Source: Lingula anatina
Taxonomy: Eukaryota > Brachiopoda > Lingulata > Lingulida > Lingulidae
NCBI RefSeq assembly: GCF_001039355.2
Contig: NW_019776157.1
Coordinates: 206,807 to 270,806 of the forward strand
Length of the DNA: 64,000 nucleotides
Direction of reading: 5' to 3'
The notes under the pieces were generated by a model, which worked only from the letters and a program-made list of their open reading frames with translations, was not told the DNA's origin and did not search any database. This document shows positions 35,911 through 49,231 of this stretch, in pieces (positions within the stretch are counted from its first letter, which is position 1; the number at the start of each line of letters is the position of its first letter). A program made the position numbers and the translations under genes.

Positions 35911-36112
35911 GTTCCCACAGATTTAGATCGATCCATCTGGATTGACCTAACTCACTGGGGGTTCACGCTAAATTGCAGTCAGCCGAGCGCGCACGCAAGT
36001 TAATTACCCCCTTACAGCTTTTAGTAGGCGGGAGAGACATTTAAGCCCGGTAAGCTGACAGCAATCTAGTGAGACTCCCCACGGGGATAGATCGATCCAA
36101 ATCTGTGGGAAT
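35911..36112. mobile_element. TIR element, GATCGATC family, copy 3 (inverted)
   Basis: Ends GTTCCCACAGATTTAGATCG and GATCGATCCAAATCTGTGGG. The internal sequence is the reverse complement of copies 1 and 2 (TTAATTACCCCCTTACAGCT). Confidence 0.75.
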
Positions 36113-36757
36113 GCAGTCAAAGACGTAATACCCACAAATGGTTACATTTCATCTGTAAGTGGCCCATTTTCCTTGAAATACTATTTTCGCCTCTTGGTCT
36201 TTGTACCCCCACCGTTACTCGCGGACAGGGGGGACTCATGCTATTATTTATTTATTTATTTATTAGGTCAAAAATGACACGAATACTTATGTCAGCATGT
36301 GAATCTTTAATTTAACTAAAAAATTATAAATACTTTGTGAGCAATCCTGCACCTTTGATGAACATTACTGTGTCCAGTATAACATCGGATATCAGCTGGG
36401 CGGCCATCTTTGCCAGTCATTTTCTTAGAAACACTGTACTCTGTTGTCTTTGTAGGACATATAATTATAACAGGAAATATAAGTCTTTTTACAGTAACAA
36501 AATGGATCATTATTACTGTTGTCTGAAAATTGCTATTTTCTATGGCACTTTCTGGCACAGGCTCATATCTAAGTTGCATGCATATGCTGTTCATAAAGCC
36601 TGGAGCTATTTAGTTTTCAAGATCCATTAATTTTATCTAGATGCAATAAATTCATTCGGCATCCTATTTTAAATAGTCTTTACACATATTGTCAGATTGT
36701 CCTGGCAAAAATATAGAAGAGCTATACAGAAATGAAATAATAAAACATCCCTGATCT

Positions 36758-37969
36758 TTAGTGGATGTCTTTTCGCACAAACAGTAGGTCTTGTCCGAGT
36801 GGCTGCAATTCTTTATACATTCCGGTTCGATTAAATACCCCTCTAATATCTCTTAACGCCTGAATATAGTTTTTTGTGAGTTCATGAACTTCGACTGTCC
36901 ACATATCAACCGTTATTTTATCCCAAGGAAAAGCTTGAAGCACATTCAGTTCCACTCCCTCTACGTCCAGGGAAAAGAAGTCCACGTGTGTTCTACCCAT
37001 GGCGCCTAAAAGCGTTTGAATCGGCAGGCAAAGTATTCTGCTCTTTCCTTTAATAGCTATGCGTTTATTTATTGGGTGGATGGCTCCGCTGTCTAAGCTG
37101 CTGGACAGCGTGAAGTCCACCCACATGGGTTTATCTGTGATGCAAGACTGGACTATTGTTGCCGCCCTGAAATGAAAAGTACCATGAAAACCTTGGGTAT
37201 ATGTATGGCCCCTTTCAAAAAAAAAAAAGTACCAACAGTAGGTTCAAATATTAAAACGATCACTGCAAATCCACCGAACAATGCCTGGTCGGGAACTGTG
37301 CAATGCCACGTATGATACTTCTGTTTCACCTTGATAAAATCGCAGAGGCTACGGAGGCCGTGAAGACCTGCTCGACAACCGCCTGCCTCTGCACAGACGG
37401 ATCACGAAGAAAGGGATTTACAAGGAGTTTGTATAGCAAGTACACCGCATTACAAATGTATGTAACCAGGCCTACGTAACTGCAAGACCATTAAAATTAA
37501 CATACCTGTTTTTCGTGACAAGTTGTTCAAAATTTCTAGGGTCGGGTTCAATCAGTATCCCGGTCCAATTGCGTGATATTTCAAAAAACAATGAGTTGCT
37601 GTCCTTCTCTCCATCCCAGGCACCGGCCTCCACAAAGAACCCGTCGGGTTTTTGGCGCAGACATTTATCGATCACTTTACTTTGTCCGCTATGGGAATAA
37701 TGGATTGCGTTGGGCGTTGTAAGATTCCGAGGCCTCTTGGACGGCGCATACAGCAGTCTACGTCTCACGAACTCCAGTAGCCTAGGATCTAGCGCTTCCA
37801 CTGTCCCATAGAGTAGATCTTGTAGAACATCTATTTCGGCACCGCTTGCGTCAAATATGGAGGAAGGTTTACGAATTTTGGCGCCGTGGTTAACGTAAAC
37901 GTTCAGAAGTATGAATGCAGCGGCAGTGGCAAGCACACATTCTAAAAGGAACCGTCCCTTGAGCTTCAT
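36758..37969 (-). CDS. FkbM-type methyltransferase, type II membrane protein, copy B
   Basis: Exons 37506-37969 and 36758-37166, joined AG|G, give 290 residues. The start is MKLKGRFLLECVLATAAAFI, with a single membrane helix as in copy A; an in-frame ATG is present here, while the frame extends two codons further without one. It keeps GFFVEAGAWDGEKDSNSLFF, GILIEPDPRNFEQL and FFSLDVEGVELNVLQAFPW. Exon 2 is almost identical to copy A, including VRKDIH at the end, while the first 50 residues differ more (three residues shorter after FDAS). The intron lacks the TIR element found in copy A. Tandem duplicate on the same strand, about 8 kb apart. Confidence 0.85.
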
Positions 37970-37988
37970 TTTCAACTAAAAATATAAA

Positions 37989-38035
37989 AATTATATTATA
38001 TTATATTATATAATATTATATTATATTATATTACA
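37989..38035. repeat. (ATATT)n pentanucleotide repeat upstream of copy B
   Basis: ATTATATTATATT-type array just upstream of the copy B start. Confidence 0.85.
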
Positions 38036-39534
38036 ATAAAAGCCCATATAAATTTTTTAAAGTATTCAGTGCCCATAGTATGAATGTTTTTGAAGATAGT
38101 ACAGTTCACAAATTCAGTCCACATTATGTTTGGGTGCGCTTTAGAGTTTAGATTTTCTTATTTAATTCTATTAGTGTATGTAAATGATTGATTTTGTGAT
38201 GTATAAGCATATTGTGGAGAAGTGATTTAAATAGCTCATCCGACCGAATTCCTAGATAAGGATTTTACATTCTCGTTTTTGAACTGTTATTTATTATTTT
38301 TTGTAATATTCGGGTCCCATACTTGGTTCGTTGTTGTTTTATCCTTCTCTTGAAGAATCAAATGTATTTCCTTGTTTTTGTTTTAACAATGTTTCTGGAG
38401 ATAAGCATTGTGAAATCGCCCACATGCTTGAAGTCATTTATCATAATAACAAAAGCGCTGGTCCAAATTTGATAGAATATGCGTATAATTTTGTTAGGTT
38501 CTGCTTTATACATGTACTACGTTCCCAAATTAAGTTTGAAGGAGGATTTGGAATTTATCTCTGAATGATACAAAGGAACATTTGAGGTGACGCAAAGGTA
38601 GGGGGATGACCCCCTTTCCACGTTGAATACTTTCATATACTTTTCAAATACAGGCCTTATGAAATGAATTGTGGTGGACACTGAAATCATTCTACTGTAA
38701 GCTTCGATTTTATGTTCACAGATCGAGAAGAAGTGAGCAACAAGAGTCTTGGATTTCTAAACAGCTTTATTGCCACTGCATATATTCTCCACATCCTCCC
38801 ACCACGTCCTATTTATATCTCGCTCTTTCTTCATGTCCAATTGAAATATAACCTTATAATATTACTCTTTTTTGTCTTTCTAATTTAGGCGCGCGTTATC
38901 CTAGGGGGCGTGGGACATGCTATAATGTTGCTTTCATTGTTACTTTTAATCTTTATTTTTTACACAAGTCGCGATGACGCAAATTTATGTACGGGGCATC
39001 TTTAAACTTCAAAACTTATTTGCCGTAAACTGCTCCTTTTTGAAAATGCTATTCGCTGTGGCTTTCTTCAAAGGTTTCTCGCCAGGCCGTCAGAATGGCC
39101 TAAACGGAGCATATTCTTCAGAAAACATGCCCAGGTAATGATATATTTATCAAAATACACAAATTTGGAGGTAATTTTGTAAATTTTGAGCTTCAAAAAA
39201 CCTCCCTTTCAGCTAGGTCTGGGAGTAAATGAGCTAAGTGGTCACGTGGTCCGGTGACGACAATCATACCACCGGAGGTGAGCCAGTTCAGTAAGCTGTC
39301 AAACTGAGCTACCATTATCTACCTGCAAGATGGCTTCAAACTACTGATAAAATTATACCCATTCACCTCTCTAACCGGAGGGGTTTATATCCTTGCTAAG
39401 CCAGGTGCCTGTCTATTCAATGATCTAACTAGCATTTAATTACGGTTATCCCAACCAGTGTAAAATACTACATTCGAATGACTTGAGGGTATGTTGATCA
39501 TACACTATGTGGTCCATGTTATTTGTGAAATTCA

Positions 39535-40260
39535 ATTCAATTTATCAATCCCTTGAGCCCTACGGCTCATCAGAATGAAAATGCAGTAAAATATATATAA
39601 AGTCATAACAACAACAACAATACAACTACTACTACAACTACTAATAGTAATAATAAAAACTCATCAGACTGACGTTAGTTTTAACTCCGATGCACATTTT
39701 AAGTTCTTACCTAAGCTGTTTAATTGTGAAAACAATTTAATTAGCTTGAAAACACTTTGCTTTGTGTAATAAAATTTTTGATGTATTTCTGCCCAATCGT
39801 TCGGTAGCAAGGACATTTAAGAATAAAATGAAATTCTTCCTCGATGTCATTTAAATGCAAACTTTACAGGTGCTTAATTTTTGTATGTGTCTGTTTACCT
39901 TCCAGTTTTTACAGCTAGATTGTGTGATGAAAGACTAAATTTGGCAATTAATTCCTTATATTTATGTGAAATTGGCTTATTTAAACAGAATTGCACTGTA
40001 AAATTATCAACAACAGTCAACAGTCCTTTACTCCTTTAGGGTATTTCCCCGGTCAATGTTTGTCTAAAATCATCTTTCACTCTTTGCTCTTTCAAGGACA
40101 GTATAAAATTATCTGACATATTTCCGTGAAAAATAAATGACAAGCCAACTGTCTCCAGTCCATTCCGTACTAACATTACCCGATCAAAAATTTTGTTAAG
40201 CAGATCTGTATAGCAAGCTGTTATATAATACAATTTTTCGTGGAGTGGAAAAATCTATTT
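39535..40260 (-). mobile_element. 5'-truncated LINE remnant, 3' end
   Basis: On the minus strand, YYITACYTDLLNKIFDRVML lies upstream and LNDIEEEFHFILKCPCYR at about 39800-39860 has the His/Cys block seen after the reverse transcriptase of many invertebrate non-LTR elements. Stops interrupt the frame. The 3' end carries a GATGAGCCGTAGGGCTCAAG hairpin-like sequence and an ATTGAATTGAATT tail, as in LINE 3' ends. Confidence 0.6.
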
Positions 40261-40964
40261 CCCGAATTTTGAAGATTCAGCACTCAATCTATACACTAGA
40301 GATATGTTTTAATCGATTCCCACCATTCAAAAAGTGTAAAAACAATCTATGAGTAGAAAGAAAACATTTGTGTTGAACGTGGTTGGGCAATATTCGTTAC
40401 GCCTCGGTGTGTTTCCGTGAGATTCACCCAAAAAACATTCCTATTTTATGAGTGTCTACTTTGAGAGACGCCTTGATTTAAGGTAGGCAAAAAATTTCCC
40501 TAATAATGTTATACTGCTTATACTCATTATTATATATTCATTACAGGAGTTTGTCCCGGGTGCTGTTTTAGTCTATATTTTTGAACAAATTTCATTAGTT
40601 TTATGATAGGCAAGCAAAGTATTGTAGTCAAGCAGTACCTACCTTTTGTCGACTGTAGAGCTCTGTGTCTATCTGCATAATCTACGTCTGGCCATCCATT
40701 GTATTATATGAAGTTATCTTGCTAAAGGCGAACAGCATTTTAATGGTGAAAAACCAGCTTAAGGGCAGAAAAAATTATCACTGATGTCGGCCCTTTAAAT
40801 CATATTTGCATACAACAGCCAGTAAATTTAAATGCTGAAGTCACAAATTTATCAATGGTGGTTTTCCCTTCTGCGTCTATATCTGGCCATATACTATTTT
40901 ATATCACGTTATCTTGCTAAAGACGAACATAATGCTTAACGCAGATCGAACCATACTCATGAGC

Positions 40965-41150
40965 TGTATCATCATCAACATTGGGTGCTATCCACTCTCA
41001 ACAGATTGGCTGTCATGGATGGCCATGCCTCTCGATCTTGTGCAATCCCTGTGCATTCGCTATATATTTTTGATTGGAACGTATTTTTTATGTAGTCCGT
41101 CCATGTTGCTCTGGGTCTTCCTTTCTCACGTTTCACATACAACTTTCCTT
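40965..41150 (-). mobile_element. RTE/Jockey-type LINE fragment
   Basis: On the minus strand, KREKGRPRATWTDYIKNTFQ followed by CTGIAQDREAWPSM resembles the C-terminal RGRPxxxW...A.DR..W segment after reverse transcriptase in RTE-like elements. Only this fragment is recognised; the opposite-strand frame here is a shadow. Confidence 0.55.
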
Positions 41151-42455
41151 CCTATAACAACCGCTGAAAAGCATCTTTTCTAATGCCATGAGTACAGAAA
41201 TAAAATGTCTGTTCTTCATAGTGTTCAATAACGAACTTCTTATTTTTAGATTATTTAGTCCATAAAAGTTTCAGCATCCTTCTATAACGTTTCACAGGCG
41301 AAAACAGGCGGAAGGCGGTAGGAGGCAGATTGCACGATACGCCCAAGGTACGGAATGATCTCCAAAACAAGGCAAAGGAAGCTCATACTGAATTTGAAAA
41401 GTAAATTGATGCACGTGAATTTACCAAGATCAACTGGGTCTGTAAAACGAAGGTAAAAATTGTAAACTTATATGAAATTTTGATGACATAAAGTCTCCGA
41501 TAACGGAGCAGAGTAAGCGCAAATACTCAGGAGTGACAACTGATCGGGTGCACTACATAATAGCCTAGCATTACCTCTACACGTAATTGCCCTATACCAT
41601 TCGCAGTCACAGTCAAGTGGATTTGTAGTCATGGGCTAAAAGGGAAAGAAAAGAAAGATAACTAGACTGCAACTGGCTGAAGCCAGTGGCGGAGGATTCC
41701 CCTGAAAAATAAGTGTGGAAATGCTTTCGTCAATCAGTAAAAGATATTGTGTAATGGTTTATTGACCTAATGACCCCTTGACTTAATTTTGAGTTATGTT
41801 AACAAACTATTCTACGGCAATACAGGTATATCTGTATAATATTAGGTACATGTATCTGGAAGTAAGACATAGGCAAAAATGACAAATGTAGAGAAATTGG
41901 CCTTTGAACTTGAAGGCAATGGACACTTACAAGGTCATGTGAAGGTCACAGGTTAAATTTGACACCATATTCTGAAATAGCATGTGCGAATTTGGGGGGG
42001 GGGGGGGTAGTCAACAAAACATCACTTTAAGCCCACTTCAATATTTCTCCATGAGATAGCCAAATGACCTTGAATGTGAGGGTCAAGGTCAAATTTGACA
42101 TTTGATTTGGTGGTTTTGGGTAGTTAACTATAGCATGCTATGACCTAACACCAGTATTTCATGGAGAAATTGCCAAAGTCACGATTTCTGAAATGTCATA
42201 AATATTAAAAAATCTATATTTAAAAAAGGGATTAGGCAGTCGCTATGAAAGTTTGGCTAACCTTAGATAAATATATAGGGCATCATTTGCTACTAAGATC
42301 AGGGCTCTGGGCCTTATGGTTTTTGAGATCTCGGAAACAAACCCGTTTTGAGCCGGTTTGGCCATTGGCGACGTTGACCTACTTGCACAAAAGTAGGTCA
42401 ATATCTGGGGATTTAGCTCAGTATCATTGGCCATAAGGCCCTTAGCCATATAGCT

Positions 42456-42629
42456 GGGGCCGTAGCGATAGTCCGAAGGTTCAATAGTCCGAAGGTTCAT
42501 TGGTCCGAATGTTCACTATAGAACCTTCGGACCAATGAACCCTTGATTAAAAAATCGATAAAAATGTTACCGCTTTTCGGACCAATGAACCTTCGGACCA
42601 ATGAACCTTCGGACTATCGAGACGCCCCC
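42456..42629. mobile_element. 174-bp foldback transposon with 8-bp target duplication (hAT-like)
   Basis: ATATAGCT flanks both sides (42448-42455, 42630-42637). The ends GGGGCCGTAGCGATAGTCCG and CGGACTATCGAGACGCCCCC form inverted repeats. Inside are five or more alternating copies of AGTCCGAAGGTTC / GGTCCGAAxGTTCA in both orientations, so most of the element can fold on itself. The 8-bp duplication points to hAT. Confidence 0.7.
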
Positions 42630-44079
42630 ATATAGCTTATACTTTAGGCCTAACGGCAATTTCAAATTTTACAAATTTTGCCTTTAAAAGCCCCTGTGAC
42701 CAGGGAGTGGATTCCATTGTGCACCTATATGTCAATTTCATGAGACTTTAAGATATATTTATATTAAAAAAAGAACTCAGGAATAAAGGGTTTATTCAGC
42801 TGTAAAGTAACAGAATGTGCTCACACCAATAAGTATTGATCAATTCCTGTCCCTAGAAATTTACAAGTTTAAATATGTATAAAATAGGGCAACAATAAAG
42901 TGCAAACATAGAGACTGATAACAATATAATGTACACTGGATTCTGTACAAAAATATATCTTTTATCATCACAGATTTGAACAGATTTCTTTTTTTTTAAA
43001 ATCTTTCACCACTTCTAAATTTGACACCTCATTGCAAACTAAGTCCTTAAAAACAGATATTGCAATATTTACACACTCTTATCTCTTCTTGTAAAATCTT
43101 AAAAGCATTAATTTCTGGACTACATAAATTTTCGCTTGCACAGATCAGATTAAAACTGACCTTATAATTACTGGTAATTGTAAGCACTGGTCACGCAAAC
43201 CAGTTATACACATGTAGCACCTGTTAATAAAACTAGAACAAAATGTTTAGCACCAGTGAAACATACATATGAATCACTAAAGAAAGGAAAACATTTATCT
43301 GCAATTGTGGCAATTAAGCTGCCCATGCAAACAGTTACAATTATTACTGAAACATTTTTCAACAGTAATACTACACATCTGTAATAAGAAATTGTTTTTT
43401 GGGGAAAATCCATCTACATATTATGTGATAAATGACCATTGTCCCGAAGAAACAGAGCTAATAAACTTACATGCAATCACAGAATAATGATGCCTGAAAA
43501 TGAAGGCGTGCAATATTTCAAAATATGCATATTGATAACAAAATGCGTACAAATTGCAGCCACGATATTGTCACTTATGGAATCATCTCTGCTGTCTTTT
43601 GACCCAAGATCTAATTGCATGAATAGCACCACATGGCCCAACCCTAACAAATAACCTAGAAATGAAAGTTTTTGTAAATGTGCTGAGGATGTGACTATCA
43701 CAAAATTACTCCGATACCCAATTTGAAATTTGGTATTTTTAAGACTGAAAACTTAGTCTACTTTTGTCTCAGTTAAGACAGCTTCTCTAAAACAGACTAT
43801 TCCACCTCTTTTATGAAAGGTAAGAAACGGCTGACATCATAGATAAACTATTTTTTACCATATATGTAAAATGGCTCATTTTCTCAGATAACTGGAAACA
43901 CTGATGAAAGATCACAGCTGTTATTGGATTGTATATTAGATATATCCTACAACAAGTCAACCGCCATTACTGCACGCTTTCTGCTCTGTCTGGAATATTC
44001 TATCATTCATCATATCCTTCAAACAAATTTCCTTCTAGTAATTGCTGTGAACCTGCCCTCAGTGCAGGACAGTCCTATG

Positions 44080-44365
44080 CTACCTCCTCTTGTCACACAT
44101 TCTGTTGATTAGTATTTCTGAATATGCAGTATTTATTTCACCCTCCACGTGGTATCGAATGGGGGATGATATACCCTGGCCTGTTTGCCGTTTTCTTCTG
44201 TCCCTGATTTCTGTTACCTGGAAAAATAGTAAATTGTGAAAAAGATTAGCAGTGGCGGATTTAGGGGGGTGTCAGGGGGGTCCTGACCCCCCCCCCCCCA
44301 CCTTCGATTTCTGCTACCTGAAAACATAGTAAATGGTGAGAAAGATTAGTATCATTTTGGTAATG

Positions 44366-44411
<46 letters not shown>

Positions 44412-47400
44412 GGAGGTAGTTTAAAAATATTTCCACATAACATAATAATTAAATATTTAGCCACAAAACATTGCAGAAACCAAAGTAACTGCCAGGCATA
44501 TTCTACTAAATACAAACTGATCTTTATTAAATCATTCAAATTGAACTATATCCTGTATAACATCATAAATATTCAATGCTTACCCTATGAAAGTGACAGG
44601 CACACCTTCCCTGGAGAAATTCTTTGAATCTTGAAACTGTCATAGCAAAAGTGTCCACCACATCGTAACCAAGAGACTTGGCTGACTCCATTAGTTCTTC
44701 GTTGTGTTTTACCTGCTTCCTCTGCTCTTCCTGGAGTGATGAGAGTGATGAATTGTTTTTTATTTATAAAAAAAAAACTGCAAGAAGTATGCTAAAATGC
44801 TTCGCATCATGTTATAGGATAGGAAAACAAAACAGAAACAACAGAAAAAAATTAAATTATAGTCAAAATTGTACTGATTGCTCTACTTAAAGTGATAACA
44901 AGGTTTATGTTGTTATTTTGTGGAGAAAAAGAGATGCATGAAAAAAATCTCACATACTTAATTAGTGAAATACCGAAAGCCTATCACATGGCATATCTAG
45001 TATGTGCAGAAACAGAAGTAATAGTTACATGTATCACATACCAGTGACAGACACATCAGTCCCTCTACCTTGAGGTGGAAACCAGAACCAAGGCCCTTGA
45101 TAATGACCTGGATACCAGTCCATCCCTCCCTGAAGTTACAAACAATCAATATATTACATGCTTTAAACAGTCTAAGGGGCACAATGCACTTTAGACATTT
45201 ATATAGGAGATAAAAAATTCTGCAATTTTCTGCAATTAACCTTCATCAGCAAGACACTTATATCCAAAACCATTGCTAAAATTTGTTTGGTATGGAATTT
45301 TTACCTTCATGAGTGAAATTCACTATTCTTTTTTATTATTATGAGAGAGAATCAAAAACAAGTAACTAAAAATATTTATGGAATGTTTTTTTTTTTTTTT
45401 GTCAGTGGATTCAGATATGTTACACCAGTTACTAAGTGACTGGGGGGAAAATTTGTTGAAATTTCTTGAAAAAAATGTAATTCTTTTGGTATATAAATAC
45501 CCAATATCTTCAATCTGAAAATGAACTTACCTGTCCAAAAAGTTTTTTAAAACACTGAGGTGGTGAGCTCCCAACCACTGCACTCCGCCTACTACCAGCA
45601 CTGTGGAGCTGCTGTTATCAATGGCTTCTGATCTGGAACACAAGACATCTTATTAAAATCAGTAAAACTATATAAATTCCATTTGTGTTGAGACAATTGT
45701 CACATTTAGAAACCTCTGTTTCTTGGAAAAATCAAAACAAGATGATAATCTTGTAGGAGTCAAAGAGTAAAATTCAAAATATATCCTCTTGTGCCATTGC
45801 ACTGATATCTCAACACAATATTTAATAATTTTTAATGTTCTGTATTTTAATGATAAAAAAGTTAACAATATCTCAAGAGACAAAACATATTTTATAGCTT
45901 ATGAGGATTAGGATTTCCATATTTTAAAAACTCATTACACCACTTCTGATTATTGCTTCTTGTTTACAATTAACGGATTGCCACACCCTACCTTTTAAAC
46001 AATTGATACAGTGCCTTCTCAAAGACTGGCCTCCTTGCAGTGGGGAGCCAGAACTGAGGGTAGTAAGCAAAACTGACCATGGTACTGTTGTTGTTAATGT
46101 TGCTGTAAACTTTAATATTGTGTGTCTTGTCCCACTCTGACAGTGACCCATTAATCTGTTCCATGATGTAGTGCATCATGCCTCTGTTGGTGGAGTCTCC
46201 TATAAACATGAGCTGAAAGTGAAAGTGAAACTGGTGCAGTAGTCAACTATGAATGTGAATGAAAATGAAAGTGAAACTTGTGCTGTAGTCCACTATGAAT
46301 GTGAGCTAACAATGAAATTGAAGCTGGTGAAGATGTGTGAAAAAAGAAACTGGAGCTGTATTGCCCGATGAACATTCATGAGTGGAAAATGAGAGTGAAG
46401 TTGGAAGATGAAAGCGATACTGGTGGTGTTGTCTTCTATGCACGTGAGCGAAAAATGAAACTGGGTTTGTAGTCCTCTATGACTGTGAGCAGAACATGAA
46501 AGTGAAACTGGGCTGTAGTTCCCCCATGAACAGTAGAAACTGACTATAACATACCTTCTTTTTACTTAAACACTGTTTAACCTCCCCACGTGGTATGATA
46601 TGGTGTCTGCAGGTGTCAGGTTGCCACACTGCTTGGCTCCAATCACAGCTGTTCTCATCATTACACTGACCACATGGTATATACCACACACCTGGGAAAC
46701 ACAACATGACATTTTCAAGTATTATTATTATTATTAACATTGTCATATTACTAAAACCGATCTGTACACCTGTTTGTAAGTTCTTTACTGTCACAATAGA
46801 AATTTACCAATTTCTAATTTCATTACGAGAGATTGACTCAAGAACTAGAAACTTGGAACACAAAAAGGGTTATATGGGTCACAATTCTGCGATCTCTTTT
46901 GAATATGGCTTATCTTTGGGATTAAGGAAAGTGTTATAATTTCAATAAAAAAATTAATTTATAATTAGTTGATATGAAGGTCTAATACCCAATGTGTTTA
47001 TTTATGTTACCTGGAATGTATCAGTAAGTTACCTGTGTTGTCTCCAGTATGACAGTGTGGTAGTTGTGCCCTGTGTTGTTGGAATGTGTCCCAGCTGGTG
47101 TAGGCGGATGTCTGTACACCACATGGCTGGTCTGGGGCCAGGCCCAGGTCACAGTCCTGGAACAGACACAGGGTTCAAAGTAATATGGTTCATAACTGCG
47201 AGGAAAGACGTATACAGGCATGCACACAAACAAAAACATGGACAAGGAGTTAGAGATGATAAAAACCACACAGGATAGATAATACCCTAAATAATGAAAG
47301 GATGGTGATGTAGTGCATGAGAAAATTATAAATTTTTACTACTATATGTAACTAAGACTAAATTTTGCAAATACAAGAAAACAGAAACTACATAAAATAT

Positions 47401-49157
47401 ATACTGGCTAATAAAAACCAAATTAAAGAAAACAAATAAATAGCAGCAATATTCCAATAAAGAGAAAAGAACCCCTTGGATATGCTGAATCCACTGGAGC
47501 CTTAAACATCCCATAATATACCTGCTGTAGCTGGCAGGCAGCCTGCTGGTCACCCATCTTGGACTCCTGAACTCTCTCACTCCTGCTCTCCCTGTAGATG
47601 GTCAGTGTGTAGGAGTTGATGACCCAGGGTTCTGAGTGACCTATGTCCACCACATGGAATGTTACTCTATTGGAGCCAATGCCCAGGGTATAGTTCATGG
47701 GTCTGACAAAAATATATGCCAAAAATGATTATTTATTTAAAGTAAAAAGTATTCAAAGTTTTTGTATTTTATCTGTATATTAAATTCCATTTTAAAGTGA
47801 AAAGTCTAATAGGTACAACTGCTGATGGCATGTAGTTGACATATTCCTTTTTTTAAAGCATACATTTAGCCTCTCTGCTCACATGGACATTTTTAATACA
47901 TTATTCAATATTTCAATATATCTAAACTTTTCTCTTTTGTTTTTCGTGCCAGGAAAAGCTAAGCTATCAACCCTCACTTCCTACCTGGATGGCCCATATG
48001 TATCTTGGAGGCGTACTTCACAGTCACAGCTCCTGGCTGTGGCCCAGACCTTCACCAGGAGGACATTGTATGGTACTGTGGCCTGGTACTCTGTGGAGGT
48101 GGCACGGAAGCTGGGCTGGAGCTTTATTGGAGGGTCTGTATGAATGGCACTCATATATGGCTTAAGTTCTTCATCTGGGAAGAAATATGTGTGAAAAAAT
48201 TTTATTGCATCTGTACTTTCTTTATATAATGTAAATGTATGCTCTGGTTTAAGAATACTCAGTTGATTTTTGAATTTGAATTAACTCTGTTGTTTTGGAC
48301 ATATTATTGGTTTTCTGGGACTGCCAAACACACTTTTACAAAAATACAATACAAAAGGACTAACCTTCACTACACTCCTCTTCTGTAGTTATACCTGTAA
48401 CATTAACAATAAATAAATAAAATATGAATGGGTTAATACACATAAACTGATAGACCTTGGTTAAACAATGTGCTTATCATTCAAAACATACGATAAGTGC
48501 ACTAACTTCAACTAGAAAGAGTCCTGCTTAGTTTATCACCATGCATACAATGAGACTGCTTAACATTGGATCAATGGTTTCAGTGTTTGGGATTGGATAA
48601 TTGATAAGCGACATCACTCTTAAACTGGCCTCTTCTTCAGTATGTTTTAAATGGAACCATTAGTCACCCTGAGTGTCAGATATCAGAGGATGTTGAAAAC
48701 TTCCTGCTGATATAGCGGTGATCATCCAGTGTTCTCTAAAACTTAAGGTGCTTGAAGTAAACTGTTGTTTATTCAGACACATTGTAATATGGGTAAAGAA
48801 AATGTATTGGATTTAAGATTCTGATTTGACTCACACAGCCAGATACTAGTAACTGCATGTATACCACTATAAACTGTGGTGCAGCACAATTCTTTGCTGT
48901 GAATTAAAATACAATTTGGCCAAAATTGATATCTTTGCCATATCTCAATACTCACCTAATTTGCCATTAGGTTTGACATAGACATTCTTAATTAACTGAA
49001 TATCTTCTGTGGCAGTAAGCTTGATTTCATCTTTACTGAAATAATAATGTAACATACAGTAATATAAATTTTGTAAACTGACTTCCTATATATCAGCTCA
49101 TACACTAATGTTATTATAAGCATAGAGGTAAGGTAAGGCCCTGTGTGTGTGCTTGTG

Positions 49158-49231
<74 letters not shown>

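Noticed and set aside
38990-39134. Possible plus-strand exon with MLFAVAFFKGFSPG before a GTAATG donor
   Set aside because: No recognisable family and no partner exon; too short to support.
47883-48143. Plus-strand frame over a CPED1 exon
   Set aside because: Antisense of exon 47985-48174, whose splice phases fit the gene model.
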